Positions 1-8,268 of a DNA stretch of 64,000 bases are shown piece after piece. This stretch comes from Cupriavidus taiwanensis (lineage in GTDB: Bacteria > Pseudomonadota > Gammaproteobacteria > Burkholderiales > Burkholderiaceae). The stretch lies in the NCBI RefSeq assembly GCF_900250115.1, contig NZ_LT984804.1, positions 757,201-821,200 of the forward strand, written 5' to 3'. The number at the start of each line of letters is the position of its first letter. Position 1 is the stretch's first letter. Under the pieces are notes generated by a model that saw nothing but the letters and a program-made list of their open reading frames with translations, was not told where the DNA came from and searched no databases. The position numbers and the translations under genes were made by a program.

Positions 1-911
1 CGCGCCTGGTCCCAGATCGGCGCCACCAGCCCGAAGGTGGCCTGGCGATGCTGCACGCATTCGCCCACGGCGTAGATGCGCGGATCATAAGTCTGCAGGG
101 TGTCGTCGACGACGATGGCGCGCTCGCAGTGCAGGCCGGCGCCGGCGGCCAGTTCGATATTGGGGCGCACGCCGGCGGTCATCACCACCAGGTCGGCGGG
201 GATCTCGCTGCCGTCCTGGAAGCGCACCCCGGTGACGCGTTCGCTGCCGAGGATCCCTGCGGTCTGCGCGCTCAGCAGGAAGCGCAGGCCCTTGCGTTCC
301 AGCGCGCCCTTGAGCAGCGTGGCGGCGGGCTTGTCGAGCTGGCGTTCCATCAGGCAGTCGGCCAGGTGCACCACGGTCACGTCCATGCCCTGGCGCAGCA
401 AGCCGTTGGCCGCCTCCAGGCCCAGCAGGCCGCCGCCGATCACCACCGCGTGGCGGTGGTTGCGCGCGGCCTGCAGCATGGTCTCGACGTCCTGGATGTC
501 GCGGAACGCGATCACGCCGTCGAGCTGGTGGCCCGGCACCGGAAGGATGAACGGCTTCGAGCCGGTGGCCAGCAGCAGGCGGTCATAGCGCACCTCGCGC
601 CCCGCGGCGGAACGCACCACGCGGCGCGGCCGGTCGATCGAGACCACGGGATCGCCGGCGAGCAGCTCGATGCCGTTCTCTTGGTACCACGCGCGCGTGT
701 TCAGCATGATGTCCGCCACCGTCTTCTCGCCGGCCAGCACCGGCGACAGCAGGATGCGGTTGTAGTTGCCGTGCGGCTCGGCGCCGAACACCGTGATGTC
801 GTACAGGTCCGGCGCCAGGCGCAGCAGCTCTTCGACGGTGCGCATGCCGGCCATGCCGTTGCCGACGACGACCAGGCGCGGCCGGGCTTGGGGGTTGGCG
901 GAAGGCGTCAT
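1..911 (-). CDS. NirB/NasB-like NAD(P)/FAD-dependent oxidoreductase, 3' part outside window
   Basis: About 303 N-terminal residues are visible, starting at an ATG at 911; the gene runs off the left edge. The N-terminus has the FAD-binding GNGMAG fingerprint, then RILLSPVLAGEK, an ATGSKPF segment and a second nucleotide-binding GGGLLGLEAA motif. This is the flavoprotein module of assimilatory nitrite reductases and of NasB-type electron-transfer subunits of nitrate reductase. A full nirB and nirD lie just upstream, so I infer an electron-transfer partner for an assimilatory nitrate reductase, but a second NirB cannot be excluded because the part that would carry siroheme-binding cysteines is not in the window. 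It follows nirD by 57 bp on the same strand. Confidence 0.75.
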   Translation of the reverse strand, partial: MTPSANPQARPRLVVVGNGMAGMRTVEELLRLAPDLYDITVFGAEPHGNYNRILLSPVLAGEKTVADIMLNTRAWYQENGIELLAGDPVVSIDRPRRVVRSAAGREVRYDRLLLATGSKPFILPVPGHQLDGVIAFRDIQDVETMLQAARNHRHAVVIGGGLLGLEAANGLLRQGMDVTVVHLADCLMERQLDKPAATLLKGALERKGLRFLLSAQTAGILGSERVTGVRFQDGSEIPADLVVMTAGVRPNIELAAGAGLHCERAIVVDDTLQTYDPRIYAVGECVQHRQATFGLVAPIWDQA

Positions 912-968
912 GCCGGCATCTCCGTTGGCAGGGCGGGTGGGCGGGGGCAGCATCGATCGGAGCCAGGG

Positions 969-1352
969 TCAGGCGGCGAGTTCTTCCTCGGCCTCGCGCA
1001 CGGCCACGCCGGCGGCGATCCAGACCTTGCCGTCATAGACGCGCGCGGCGTAGGCGTTGACCGACTGCCCGGGCGCCTCCAGGCATTCGCCGGTGCGCAG
1101 GTCGAAGTGGTGCTTGTAGATCGGCGAGGCCACCACCAGCCGGTCGCCCAGGTTGCCGACCAGCCCGCGCGACAGCACCGCGGCCTGCGCGTTGGGATCG
1201 AAGTTGTCGATGGCGTAGACCTCGTCGCCTCGGCCGATGCGGAAGACCGCGACCTGGCGGTCGTCGACCAGCGCGCACACACCAGTATTGGGCACGATAT
1301 CGCGTACGGTGCAGACGGCGGTCCAGGTTTCGGCATGGTGGGGTTGGCTCAT
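969..1352 (-). CDS. nirD: Assimilatory nitrite reductase small subunit NirD
   Basis: 127 residues with a Rieske-like beta fold of the NirD type (WTAVCTVRDIVPNTG, then YKHHFDLRTGEC). As usual for NirD, the cysteine ligands of true Rieske centres are largely absent: the usual CPxH site reads SPIYKHHFD. It pairs with NirB for NAD(P)H-dependent reduction of nitrite to ammonium in the cytoplasm. The start at 1352 was chosen because AAGGAGAA lies just upstream; longer in-frame starts would run back into nirB. It follows nirB by 26 bp and is surely cotranscribed. Confidence 0.9.
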   Translation of the reverse strand: MSQPHHAETWTAVCTVRDIVPNTGVCALVDDRQVAVFRIGRGDEVYAIDNFDPNAQAAVLSRGLVGNLGDRLVVASPIYKHHFDLRTGECLEAPGQSVNAYAARVYDGKVWIAAGVAVREAEEELAA

Positions 1353-1378
1353 CACGTTCTCCTTGTTTGCGGGCACGG

Positions 1379-3940
1379 TCAGGCGGCTTTCGCGGGCACG
1401 GACACCACGGGAATGTGGCTCAGCCGGGAACGTTGCAAGTTCCGTTCCTCCGGCGTGGCCGGGCGGATCTGGCCGCGCTCTTCGATAAAGACCAGGTTGT
1501 CGTCGCGGCGGTCGCTGTTGACGAAGTGGCGGAAGCGCTTGCGCGTCTCGGGATCGGTCACGGCCTTCTTCCACTCGTCTTCATAGGTGTCGACCACGTG
1601 CTGCATCTCGGCTTCGAGCTCGGCGGCGAGGCCGAGCTTGTCGTCCAGCACCACGGCCTTGAGGTAGTCGAGACCTCCCTCGAGGTTGTCACGCCAGACG
1701 CTGGTGCGCTGCAGCCGGTCGGCGGTGCGCACGTAGAACATCAGGAAGCGGTCGACGTAGCGCACCAGCGTGTCGTGGTCGAGGTCGCTCGCCAGCAGCT
1801 CGGCGTGGCGCGGCTTCATGCCGCCGTTGCCGCAGACGTACAGGTTCCAGCCCTTGTCGGTGGCGATCACGCCGACGTCCTTGCCCTGCGCCTCGGCGCA
1901 TTCGCGGGTGCAGCCGGACACGCCGAACTTGATCTTGTGCGGCGCGCGCAGGCCCTTGTAGCGGTTTTCCAGTTCGATCGCGAGTCCCACCGAATCGCCC
2001 ACGCCATAGCGGCACCAGGTCGAGCCCACGCATGACTTCACCGTGCGCAGCGCCTTGCCGTAGGCATGCCCGGATTCGAAGCCGGCGGCGATCAGCTCTT
2101 CCCAGATATAGGGCAGTTCCTCGGCCCGCGCACCAAACAGGTCCACGCGCTGGCCGCCGGTGATCTTGGTGTAGAGCCCATATTTCTTCGCGACCTGGCC
2201 GACGGCGATCAGCCCTTCGGGCGTGACCTCGCCGCCCGGCATGCGCGGCACCACCGAGTAGGTGCCGTCCTTCTGGATGTTGGCCAGGTAGTAGTCGTTG
2301 GAGTCCTGCAGGCCGGCGTGCTCTTCCTTCAGCACGAACTCGTTCCAGCACGAGGCCAGGATGCTGCCCACGGTAGGCTTGCAGATATCGCAGCCGAGGC
2401 CGTTGCCGTGCGCATGCAGCAGTGCGTCGAAGGTCTTGTGCCGGCCCACGCGCACCAGGTGATACAGCTCCTGGCGCGAGTAGGGGAAGTGCTCGCAGAG
2501 GTGGTTGTTGACCGCCATCCCTTGCTTCTTCATCTCGGCCTTCATGATCTGCGTCACCAGCGGCACGCAGCCGCCGCAGGCGGTGCCGGCCTTGGTGCAG
2601 GTCTTGAGCGCGCCGATGCTGGTCGAGCCATCGCAGACGGCGGCGCAGATCTCGCCCTTCGATACGTTGTTGCACGAGCAGATCTGCGCGGTGTCGGGCA
2701 GGGCGTCGGCGCCCAGCGCCGGTTTGGCCTTGCCGCTGCTGTCCGGCAGGATCAGGAATTCGGGCGACTCGGGCAGCTCGATCTTGTTCAGCATCATCTG
2801 CAGCAGCGTGCCGTACTCGCTGGCATCGCCGATCAGCACGCCGCCCAGCAGGTACTTGCCGCAATCCGACACCACCAGCTTCTTGTAGACCTCCTTGCGG
2901 TCGTCGCTGAACTGGTAGATGCGCGCCCCCGGCACGGTGCCGTGCGGGTCGCCGATGCTGGCCACGTCGACGCCCATCAGCTTGAGCTTGGTGCTCAGGT
3001 CGGCGCCGGCAAACTCGGCCGCCTCGCCGCGCAGGTGGCGCGCGGCCACGCGCGCCATGTCGTAGCCCGGAGCCACCAGGCCGTAGATCTTGCCGTCCCA
3101 CAGCGCGCATTCGCCGATCGCGTAGATGTCCGGGTCGGAGGTGCGGCAGTGGTTGTCGACCACGATGCCGCCGCGCGCACCGACTTCCAGGCCACTGGCG
3201 CGCGCCAGTTCGTCGCGCGGGCGGATGCCGGCGGAGAACACGATCATGTCGGTGTCGAGATGGGTGCCGTCGGCGAACACCATGCGATGGGTGCCGTTCT
3301 CGCCGTCGACGATCTCGACGGTGTTCTTGCCGGTGTGCGCGGTCACGCCCAGGCCCGCGATCTTCTGGCGCAGCATGCGGCCGCCGCCTTCGTCGACCTG
3401 CACCGCCATCAGCCGCGGCGCGAACTCGACCACGTGCGTGTCCAGGCCCATGTCGCGCAGGGCCTTGGCGCACTCCAGGCCGAGCAGGCCGCCGCCGACC
3501 ACCACGCCGGTCTGCGCGCGTGCGCCGCATTCCTGCATCGCCTCCAGGTCTTCGATGGTGCGATAGACGAAGCAGTCCTTGCGGTCCTTGCCCGGCACCG
3601 GCGGCACGAACGGGTAGGAGCCGGTGGCGAGGACCAGCTTGTCATAGGGCAGGGTCTCGCCGGTGGAGACCTTGACCGTGCGCGCGGCGCGGTCGATCTC
3701 GACGGCGCGCGCGTTCAGGCGCAGCAGCATGTTGTGGTGCTGCTCGAAGAAGCCCGCCGGTACCAGCGACAGGTCTTCGGCGGACTTGCCGGCGAAGAAC
3801 TCGGACAGGTGCACGCGATCGTAGGCGGGACGCGGTTCTTCGCACAGCACGGTCACTTCCAGCTTCTCCGCACCGGCCTGCGCCAGCGATTCCAGGAACT
3901 TGTGACCTACCATGCCGTGGCCGACGATGATCAGTTTCAT
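1379..3940 (-). CDS. nirB: Assimilatory nitrite reductase [NAD(P)H] large subunit NirB
   Basis: 853 residues, the normal length of NirB. Domains in order: FAD/NAD(P)H oxidoreductase (about 1-400, GHGMVGHKFLE and GGGLLGLECAKAL), a BFD-type [2Fe-2S] region (CSCNNVSKGEIC and CGGC, about 420-460), then the siroheme/[4Fe-4S] reductase half with CVGSTWC and GCTRECAE supplying the four cluster cysteines (C-x5-C and C-x3-C). It reduces nitrite to ammonium with six electrons in the cytoplasm. It lies between the narK-type transporter and nirD on the same strand, making a transport-reduction unit for nitrate assimilation. Confidence 0.95.
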   Translation of the reverse strand: MKLIIVGHGMVGHKFLESLAQAGAEKLEVTVLCEEPRPAYDRVHLSEFFAGKSAEDLSLVPAGFFEQHHNMLLRLNARAVEIDRAARTVKVSTGETLPYDKLVLATGSYPFVPPVPGKDRKDCFVYRTIEDLEAMQECGARAQTGVVVGGGLLGLECAKALRDMGLDTHVVEFAPRLMAVQVDEGGGRMLRQKIAGLGVTAHTGKNTVEIVDGENGTHRMVFADGTHLDTDMIVFSAGIRPRDELARASGLEVGARGGIVVDNHCRTSDPDIYAIGECALWDGKIYGLVAPGYDMARVAARHLRGEAAEFAGADLSTKLKLMGVDVASIGDPHGTVPGARIYQFSDDRKEVYKKLVVSDCGKYLLGGVLIGDASEYGTLLQMMLNKIELPESPEFLILPDSSGKAKPALGADALPDTAQICSCNNVSKGEICAAVCDGSTSIGALKTCTKAGTACGGCVPLVTQIMKAEMKKQGMAVNNHLCEHFPYSRQELYHLVRVGRHKTFDALLHAHGNGLGCDICKPTVGSILASCWNEFVLKEEHAGLQDSNDYYLANIQKDGTYSVVPRMPGGEVTPEGLIAVGQVAKKYGLYTKITGGQRVDLFGARAEELPYIWEELIAAGFESGHAYGKALRTVKSCVGSTWCRYGVGDSVGLAIELENRYKGLRAPHKIKFGVSGCTRECAEAQGKDVGVIATDKGWNLYVCGNGGMKPRHAELLASDLDHDTLVRYVDRFLMFYVRTADRLQRTSVWRDNLEGGLDYLKAVVLDDKLGLAAELEAEMQHVVDTYEDEWKKAVTDPETRKRFRHFVNSDRRDDNLVFIEERGQIRPATPEERNLQRSRLSHIPVVSVPAKAA

Positions 3941-3970
3941 GATGCTTTCCTTGTCCGGTAGTCAGTCTTT

Positions 3971-4003
3971 GCTGCTTGTGGTGCTTGTGGTGCTTGTAGT
4001 GCT
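3971..4003. repeat. Short tandem repeat, 9-bp unit, between nirB and the narK-type gene
   Basis: The plus strand reads about three and a half copies of TGCTTGTGG (last copies slightly diverged) in the 80-bp spacer between the transporter stop and the nirB start. It is non-coding, and such repeats can change copy number by slippage. No function is apparent. Confidence 0.6.
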
Positions 4004-4020
4004 GTGGGGCGATACGAAAT

Positions 4021-5343
4021 TCAGTTGGCCAGCGCGCTGTCGTACAGCGCCTGCTCGCGCGCCTTGTGCTCGGCGCTGAAGCGGATGGCGATGGCGCACA
4101 GCGCGGCGATGGTGGCCAGCACGCCCAGTACCGTCAGGGTCTGCTGCACGTTGCCCAGGCCCTTGAGCAGGAAGCCGGCGGCCACCGCGCCGACGTTGCC
4201 GCCCGCGCCGATGATCCCGGCCACGCCGCCCAGCGCCTTGCGGTCGATGAAGGGCACCAGCGCGTAGGTCGCGCCGCACGCCATGTGGGTGAACAGGCCG
4301 AACAGCAGCATCGCCACCACCGCCATGGCGACGTTGCCGGCCTGCGCGAACCACAGCAGGCCCAGGCCTTCGCCCAGGATCAGCGCGAACAGCAGCGTGG
4401 CGCGCGCATCCAGGCCGCGCCGGCGCGCCGCCTTGTCCGACAGCCAGCCGCCCAGCGCGCGGGCAAACAGCGCCAGCAGGCCGAAACTCGCGGCGGCCAT
4501 GCCGGCGGCCTTCAGGCTCAGGCCGAAGCGGTCGACGTAGTACATCGCGGCGATGTTGTGGATGAAGATCTCCACGCCGAAGCAGGCGCCGTAGGTGATG
4601 AACAGCAGCCACACGCGGTAGTTGGCGCTGGCGGCGCGGAAGCTGGCCCAGCCGCCGCCACCCTTGCCGCCGTCCTTGCCGCTGATCTCGATGCCCTGGG
4701 CGCGCAGTTCCGAGTAATTGCCTTCGGGGCAATCCTGGGTGAAGCGGTAGTAGACGACGGCCATCACCAGCATCAGCACGCCCGGCACCAGCAACGCGAT
4801 GCGCCAGCCCAAGGCGTGGTCCGCGCCCAGCATCAGCACCGCGGCCAGCACCAGCGGCATCAGCGCCTGCGCGGCGCCGCCGCCGGCATTGCCCCAGCCG
4901 GCCGAGGCCGCGTTGGCGGTGCCGACCACGTTGGGCGCGAACATCACCGAGGTGTGGTACTGCGTGATCACGAAGCTGGCGCCGACCGCGCCGATCAGCA
5001 GGCGGAACACCAGGAAGGTCTCGTAGTTCTGCGCCAGCGCCACGCCCAGTACCGGCAGCGCGCCCAGCGCCAGCAGGCCGGTATAGGTCTTGCGCGGGCC
5101 GAAGCGGTCGCACATCGGACCGATCACCAGGCGCACCAGGATCGTCACCGCCACCGCGGCGATATTGATGTTGGCGATCTGGCCGGCGCTCAGGCCGAAC
5201 TCGCCCTTGAGCACCGGCATCAGCGGCGCGCAGGCAAACCACGCGAAGAAACACACGAAGAACGCCATCCAGGTCAGGTGGAAGGCGCGCATCTGCGGAG
5301 TGCTCAAGCTCAGCAGCTCGATGCGGGTGGCTTTGCCGGTCAT
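4021..5343 (-). CDS. narK: NarK-family nitrate/nitrite MFS transporter
   Basis: 440 residues with 12 predicted membrane segments. Two glycine-rich nitrate-signature stretches mark the NNP family: AGWGNAGGGAAQ in the first half and GIIGAGGNVGAV in the second; GPMCDRFGPRKTY is the MFS loop 2-3 motif. It most likely imports nitrate/nitrite for the NirBD reductase behind it. The ATG at 5343 has GGAG nine bases upstream; an upstream TTG at 5364 would place that Shine-Dalgarno sequence inside the gene, so it was rejected. It is the first gene of the cluster and is preceded by a leader with an intrinsic terminator and a sigma-54-type promoter. Confidence 0.9.
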   Translation of the reverse strand: MTGKATRIELLSLSTPQMRAFHLTWMAFFVCFFAWFACAPLMPVLKGEFGLSAGQIANINIAAVAVTILVRLVIGPMCDRFGPRKTYTGLLALGALPVLGVALAQNYETFLVFRLLIGAVGASFVITQYHTSVMFAPNVVGTANAASAGWGNAGGGAAQALMPLVLAAVLMLGADHALGWRIALLVPGVLMLVMAVVYYRFTQDCPEGNYSELRAQGIEISGKDGGKGGGGWASFRAASANYRVWLLFITYGACFGVEIFIHNIAAMYYVDRFGLSLKAAGMAAASFGLLALFARALGGWLSDKAARRRGLDARATLLFALILGEGLGLLWFAQAGNVAMAVVAMLLFGLFTHMACGATYALVPFIDRKALGGVAGIIGAGGNVGAVAAGFLLKGLGNVQQTLTVLGVLATIAALCAIAIRFSAEHKAREQALYDSALAN

Positions 5344-5360
5344 CGTCACTTGCTCCAAAA

Positions 5361-5408
5361 ACAAATGGCGTCCCGCAAACCGGCCGTGAAGCCGGTTCAG
5401 GGGACGCC
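5361..5408 (-). terminator. Intrinsic terminator in the leader of the nitrate-assimilation operon (candidate attenuator)
   Basis: Read on the minus strand, GGCGTCCC pairs with GGGACGCC (5401-5408 with 5367-5374), and inside it AACCGGC pairs with GCCGGTT (5391-5397 with 5378-5384) around a six-base loop. The stem is followed at once by ATTTGTTTTT. This is a classic Rho-independent terminator, yet it lies directly before the Shine-Dalgarno sequence of the first gene, not after a gene. A second hairpin, ACAGCC/GGCTGT with inner CCTG/CAGG, sits just upstream at 5418-5444. The arrangement suggests control by antitermination, as known for nas leaders that use ANTAR proteins; that link is inference. 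Confidence 0.75.
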
Positions 5409-5491
5409 GTTGTCCTGACAGCCGCTACCTGGGGCAGGGGCTGTGTATGTGGGGGTGGGCCGGTCGCCGTTGACGGGCCCGGACCTCATTA

Positions 5492-5507
5492 CGCAAGGGG
5501 TGTGCCA
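5492..5507 (-). promoter_or_regulatory. Sigma-54-type (-24/-12) promoter of the nitrate-assimilation operon
   Basis: The minus strand reads TGGCACACCCCTTGCG, an exact match to TGGCAC-R-N4-TTGC with GG and GC at the required spacing. Transcription would start near 5481, giving a leader of roughly 140 nt before the ATG at 5343. RpoN control is well known for nitrogen-assimilation genes, so site and context agree. No convincing NtrC site was identified; an imperfect GCGCA-N11-TGCGC repeat further upstream does not have NtrC spacing. Confidence 0.75.
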
Positions 5508-5671
5508 GCCCGTTAAGTGACGGGCAATGGCGTCTGAAGGCTGGAGGGAGGGGGCGCAAGCGGCTGCAATGCGCTGTGGTGGGGCGGGCGGGAGGCGCGC
5601 GGCACGCTCATGGTGCAGTGCGGTGGGTTGCGCTGGTGCGGTGCGGCACCGGGGCAAGCAAGGCCGTGGCG

Positions 5672-6145
5672 TCAGCCGCCGGCGGGCTTTTGCACCGGGA
5701 TGATCTGCATGTCGCGGGGCGATACCTCGACGCCGTCCTCGTCGACCAGCGCCGCGCGCACCAGCTTGCCATTCGCGCGCGAGCGGATCTCGACCGGGCC
5801 GCCGTCGGGCGCCAGGTGGCAGTCACCCCATTGCATCAGGCCCACCAGCACCGGCAGCAGCTCGACCGCGGCGCGGGTGGGGCGGTACTCGAAGCGCTCG
5901 CGTTCGCCGGGTTCGCGGTAGCCGACCTTGCGCAGCAGCCCGGCATCGGTAAGCGTCTTGAGCCGTGCCGACAGCACCGCCGGCGAGCATTCCAGCCGGC
6001 GCAGGAAGTCGTCGAAACGCGTCACGCCGTGGAAAACGTCGCGCAGGATCAGGATCGTCCACTTTTCGCCGATCAACGACAGGGTGGAGGCGATCGAGCA
6101 ATGGCGGAGATCGGACGCAGTGGTGGTCATGATGCTGCCCAGCAT
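5672..6145 (-). CDS. HxlR-family winged-helix transcriptional regulator
   Basis: About 157 residues. The HxlR/YodB core is clear: HCSIASTLSLIGEKWTILIL, then RFDDFLRRL, AVLSARLKTLTDAGLL and the wing GERERFEYRPT. Unlike typical 110-130-residue members it has a C-terminal tail of about 40 residues (EIRSRANGKLVRAALVDEDG onward). ATGs at 6145 and 6130 are both possible and neither has a good ribosome-binding site. It is divergent from an acetyltransferase gene, and a perfect inverted repeat in the 77-bp gap overlaps that gene's promoter, so it probably represses the pair. The inducer is unknown. Confidence 0.85.
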   Translation of the reverse strand: MLGSIMTTTASDLRHCSIASTLSLIGEKWTILILRDVFHGVTRFDDFLRRLECSPAVLSARLKTLTDAGLLRKVGYREPGERERFEYRPTRAAVELLPVLVGLMQWGDCHLAPDGGPVEIRSRANGKLVRAALVDEDGVEVSPRDMQIIPVQKPAGG

Positions 6146-6151
6146 AGCATG

Positions 6152-6189
6152 CTGACTTCATTTGCAAAAGTCAGGTTATCTCCTATACT
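6152..6189 (+). promoter_or_regulatory. Promoter of the acetyltransferase gene with overlapping inverted-repeat operator
   Basis: CTGACTT (6152-6158) and AAGTCAG (6168-6174) form a perfect 7-bp inverted repeat with a 9-bp spacer. A sigma-70-like promoter, TTGCAA (6162-6167), 16 bp, TATACT (6184-6189), begins inside the repeat, so a bound regulator would cover the -35 element. A further CTGACTA half-site follows at about 6190. The divergent HxlR protein is the obvious candidate ligand. Confidence 0.7.
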
Positions 6190-6222
6190 CTGACTACAAA
6201 TTATGAATCCAGAGGTGGCAGC

Positions 6223-6804
6223 ATGGATCTCCAGGGCGTGGCGCGGGGCGGCGAGACGGAAAGCTGGACGGCGGGACGGGGTACGCAGGTGACGCTGCGC
6301 CGCACCCGGGCACAGGACGGCGCCGCGCTGCGCGCGATGGTGGACGCCTTGTCGCGGGAGAGCCGCTACTTCCGCTTCCTGACCGGTGGGCGCGTGGTGG
6401 ACGAGATCGTCGCCGGCCTGGCCGCGCCCGGCGACGGTGGCGTGGCCCTGGTGGTGGTCGCCCCTGGTGCGGACGGCAGCCAGGCCATCGTCGCCAGTGC
6501 CGAATATGTCTTGTCCGGCCGGATTGCCGAATTCGCCGTGGTGGTGGCCGACGCCTGGCAGGGGCAGGGGCTGGGCCGGCGCCTGATCGCCAGGCTGTGC
6601 GAACTGGCGCGCGCGGCCGGGCTGCACGGGCTGCGCGGTGACGTGCTCAGCGAGAACCGGCGCATGCTGGCGATCCTGCAGGGGCTGGGCTTTGCCAGCC
6701 GCCGCAATCCGCACGACAGCTTCCTGCATGAAGTCTCGCTGGTGCTGGCCGAGCCCGCGCCCAGCGCGCAGCGGCTGCCTGCGGACTGGTTCAGCGCGCG
6801 CTGA
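6223..6804 (+). CDS. GNAT-family N-acetyltransferase
   Basis: 193 residues. The GNAT fold is seen from VTLRRTRAQDGAALRAMV (strand 1/helix 1) through EFAVVVADAWQGQGLGRRLI, which holds the acetyl-CoA pyrophosphate loop (Q/R-x-x-G-x-G/A), to LSENRRMLAILQGLGF. The start at 6223 has AGAGG seven bases upstream. The acceptor cannot be read from sequence; such single-domain proteins near HxlR regulators often act on small amines or antibiotics. It is alone on its strand and converges with the RhtA-like gene. Confidence 0.85.
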   Translation: MDLQGVARGGETESWTAGRGTQVTLRRTRAQDGAALRAMVDALSRESRYFRFLTGGRVVDEIVAGLAAPGDGGVALVVVAPGADGSQAIVASAEYVLSGRIAEFAVVVADAWQGQGLGRRLIARLCELARAAGLHGLRGDVLSENRRMLAILQGLGFASRRNPHDSFLHEVSLVLAEPAPSAQRLPADWFSAR

Positions 6805-6824
6805 ACTGCCGAAGGGCCGGCGTC

Positions 6825-7769
6825 TCAGCCGGCTTCGCGCTTGCCGCGCGCGGTCATGGTGCAGCCGACCGAGGCCGTAATGATGCTGGCGATCGCCAGC
6901 CACTGCACCGTGCTCAGCTGCTCATGCAGGAACACCAGCCCGGCGAGCGCGCCCATGGCCGGCTCCATGCTCAGCAGGATGCCGAAGGTACGCCGGTGCA
7001 GGCGCTTGAGCGCGACCATCTCGAGCGAATAGGGAATCGCGCTCGACAGGATGCCGACCGCCAGCCCGAACAGCAGCAGCGTCGGACTGAACATGGCGGT
7101 GCCAGCATGCGCGAGGCCGAACGGCAGCACCACCAGTGCCGCCATGGTCAGCCCCAGCGAGGTGGCCTGCCCGCCGTGGGCGTTGCCCGCCATCTGCCCG
7201 AACACGATATACAGCGCCCAGCCCACGCCCGCGGCGAGCGCATAGCCGATGCCGACCGGGTCGAGCGTGCCGGCGGCATCCCCCACCGGCAGCAACAGCA
7301 GCAGCCCGGTCACGGCAAAGGCAATCCACAGGAAATCGATCGCGCGCCGCGATGACAGCACCGCCACCGCCAGCGGCCCGGTGAACTCGATCGCGATCGC
7401 CAGCCCGAGCGGAATGGTCCGCAGCGACATGTAGAACAGCAGGTTGGTGGCGCCCAGCGCCGCCCCGTACAGCGCGATCGCGCGCGCGTTGGCGCGCGTC
7501 AGCGGCATGCGCCACGGGCGCCAGACGCACAGCAGGATCAGCGCGGAAAAGCTCACCCGCAGCGCCGTGGTGCCCTGCGCGCCCAGCGCCGAGAACAGGC
7601 TCTTGGCAAACGAGGTGCCGATGCACAGCGAGGCCATCGAGCCGGTCAGGGCCAGTACGGCGATCAGGGTCGAGTGGCGGTGGGCGGCGGCGTGCTGCAA
7701 GGTAGGTCCTGGATCGAGGTTGGGGGCGAATGCTGCCGCATCATGCGGCAAGCGCGGCGCGGGCGCCAT
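6825..7769 (-). CDS. rhtA: DMT-superfamily (EamA) exporter, RhtA-like
   Basis: 314 residues with ten predicted membrane helices in two EamA repeats (GTTALRVSFSALILL; LHRRTFGILLSMEPAMGALA). The second-repeat motif and overall length match RhtA, the inner-membrane exporter of threonine and homoserine in Escherichia coli. The first 30 residues are a non-membrane extension, so the true start may be internal. Threonine catabolism genes (kbl-tdh) occur about 40 kb away, but no operon link exists. Substrate is inferred from family only. Confidence 0.8.
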   Translation of the reverse strand: MAPAPRLPHDAAAFAPNLDPGPTLQHAAAHRHSTLIAVLALTGSMASLCIGTSFAKSLFSALGAQGTTALRVSFSALILLCVWRPWRMPLTRANARAIALYGAALGATNLLFYMSLRTIPLGLAIAIEFTGPLAVAVLSSRRAIDFLWIAFAVTGLLLLLPVGDAAGTLDPVGIGYALAAGVGWALYIVFGQMAGNAHGGQATSLGLTMAALVVLPFGLAHAGTAMFSPTLLLFGLAVGILSSAIPYSLEMVALKRLHRRTFGILLSMEPAMGALAGLVFLHEQLSTVQWLAIASIITASVGCTMTARGKREAG

Positions 7770-7838
7770 ATACAGGTGCGCGCAGGCGGCTCAGTACAGT
7801 TGCGCCCTGCGGGGCTCCGCTTTGGCCCCCGCCTCGGC

Positions 7839-8261
7839 TCAGTGGTCCCGCGCCGCGGCCTTGCGCCGCTTGCCGGACTTGCCGGCGCAGTCCGGGCAGC
7901 GCCCCAGCAGCGTCAGTTCGTGGTGCTCAACCACGAAGCCCGGCGGCGTGATCTCTTCCAGGTGGCCGGGGCAACCTTCCAGCGGAAACACGCGGTCGCA
8001 CGTCAGGCACTGGAAATAGTGGCGATGCGTCACCGCGCCCGCTTCCTCCGCCAGTTCGTACCGGTCAGCCTGGCCGGGCAATTCCACCGCGTGCACCTGC
8101 GCATCGTCGAGCAGCGCACGCAGATTGCGATAGACCGTGGCCAGGCCCAGGGATGGCACCTGGCGCTGCGCCGCGGCCAGGATCTCGGCCGGGCTCAGCG
8201 GCCGGCCGGCTTCGCGCAGCGCGTCGATCACGGCGCCGCGTTGACGGGTCATGCGTTCCAT
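7839..8261 (-). CDS. Fur-family metalloregulator
   Basis: 140 residues. Winged-helix part: MTRQRGAVIDALREAGRPLSPAEIL and the recognition helix SLGLATVYRNLRALL. Dimerisation part: HRHYFQCLTCDRVFPLEGC and HHELTLLGRCPDC, with two CxxC pairs for structural zinc. The short length and basic C-terminus fit the Zur/PerR side of the family as well as Fur, so the metal is left open. It is divergent from a TonB-dependent receptor with an AT-rich Fur-box-like site between them, suggesting that it controls the receptor and itself. Confidence 0.85.
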   Translation of the reverse strand: MERMTRQRGAVIDALREAGRPLSPAEILAAAQRQVPSLGLATVYRNLRALLDDAQVHAVELPGQADRYELAEEAGAVTHRHYFQCLTCDRVFPLEGCPGHLEEITPPGFVVEHHELTLLGRCPDCAGKSGKRRKAAARDH

Positions 8262-8268
8262 GCCTAGA

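Noticed and set aside
5367..5444. ANTAR-type dual hexaloop target
   Set aside because: The inner stem has a six-base loop, but the bases expected at loop positions 1 and 4 are not present, so I only claim an attenuator-like terminator.
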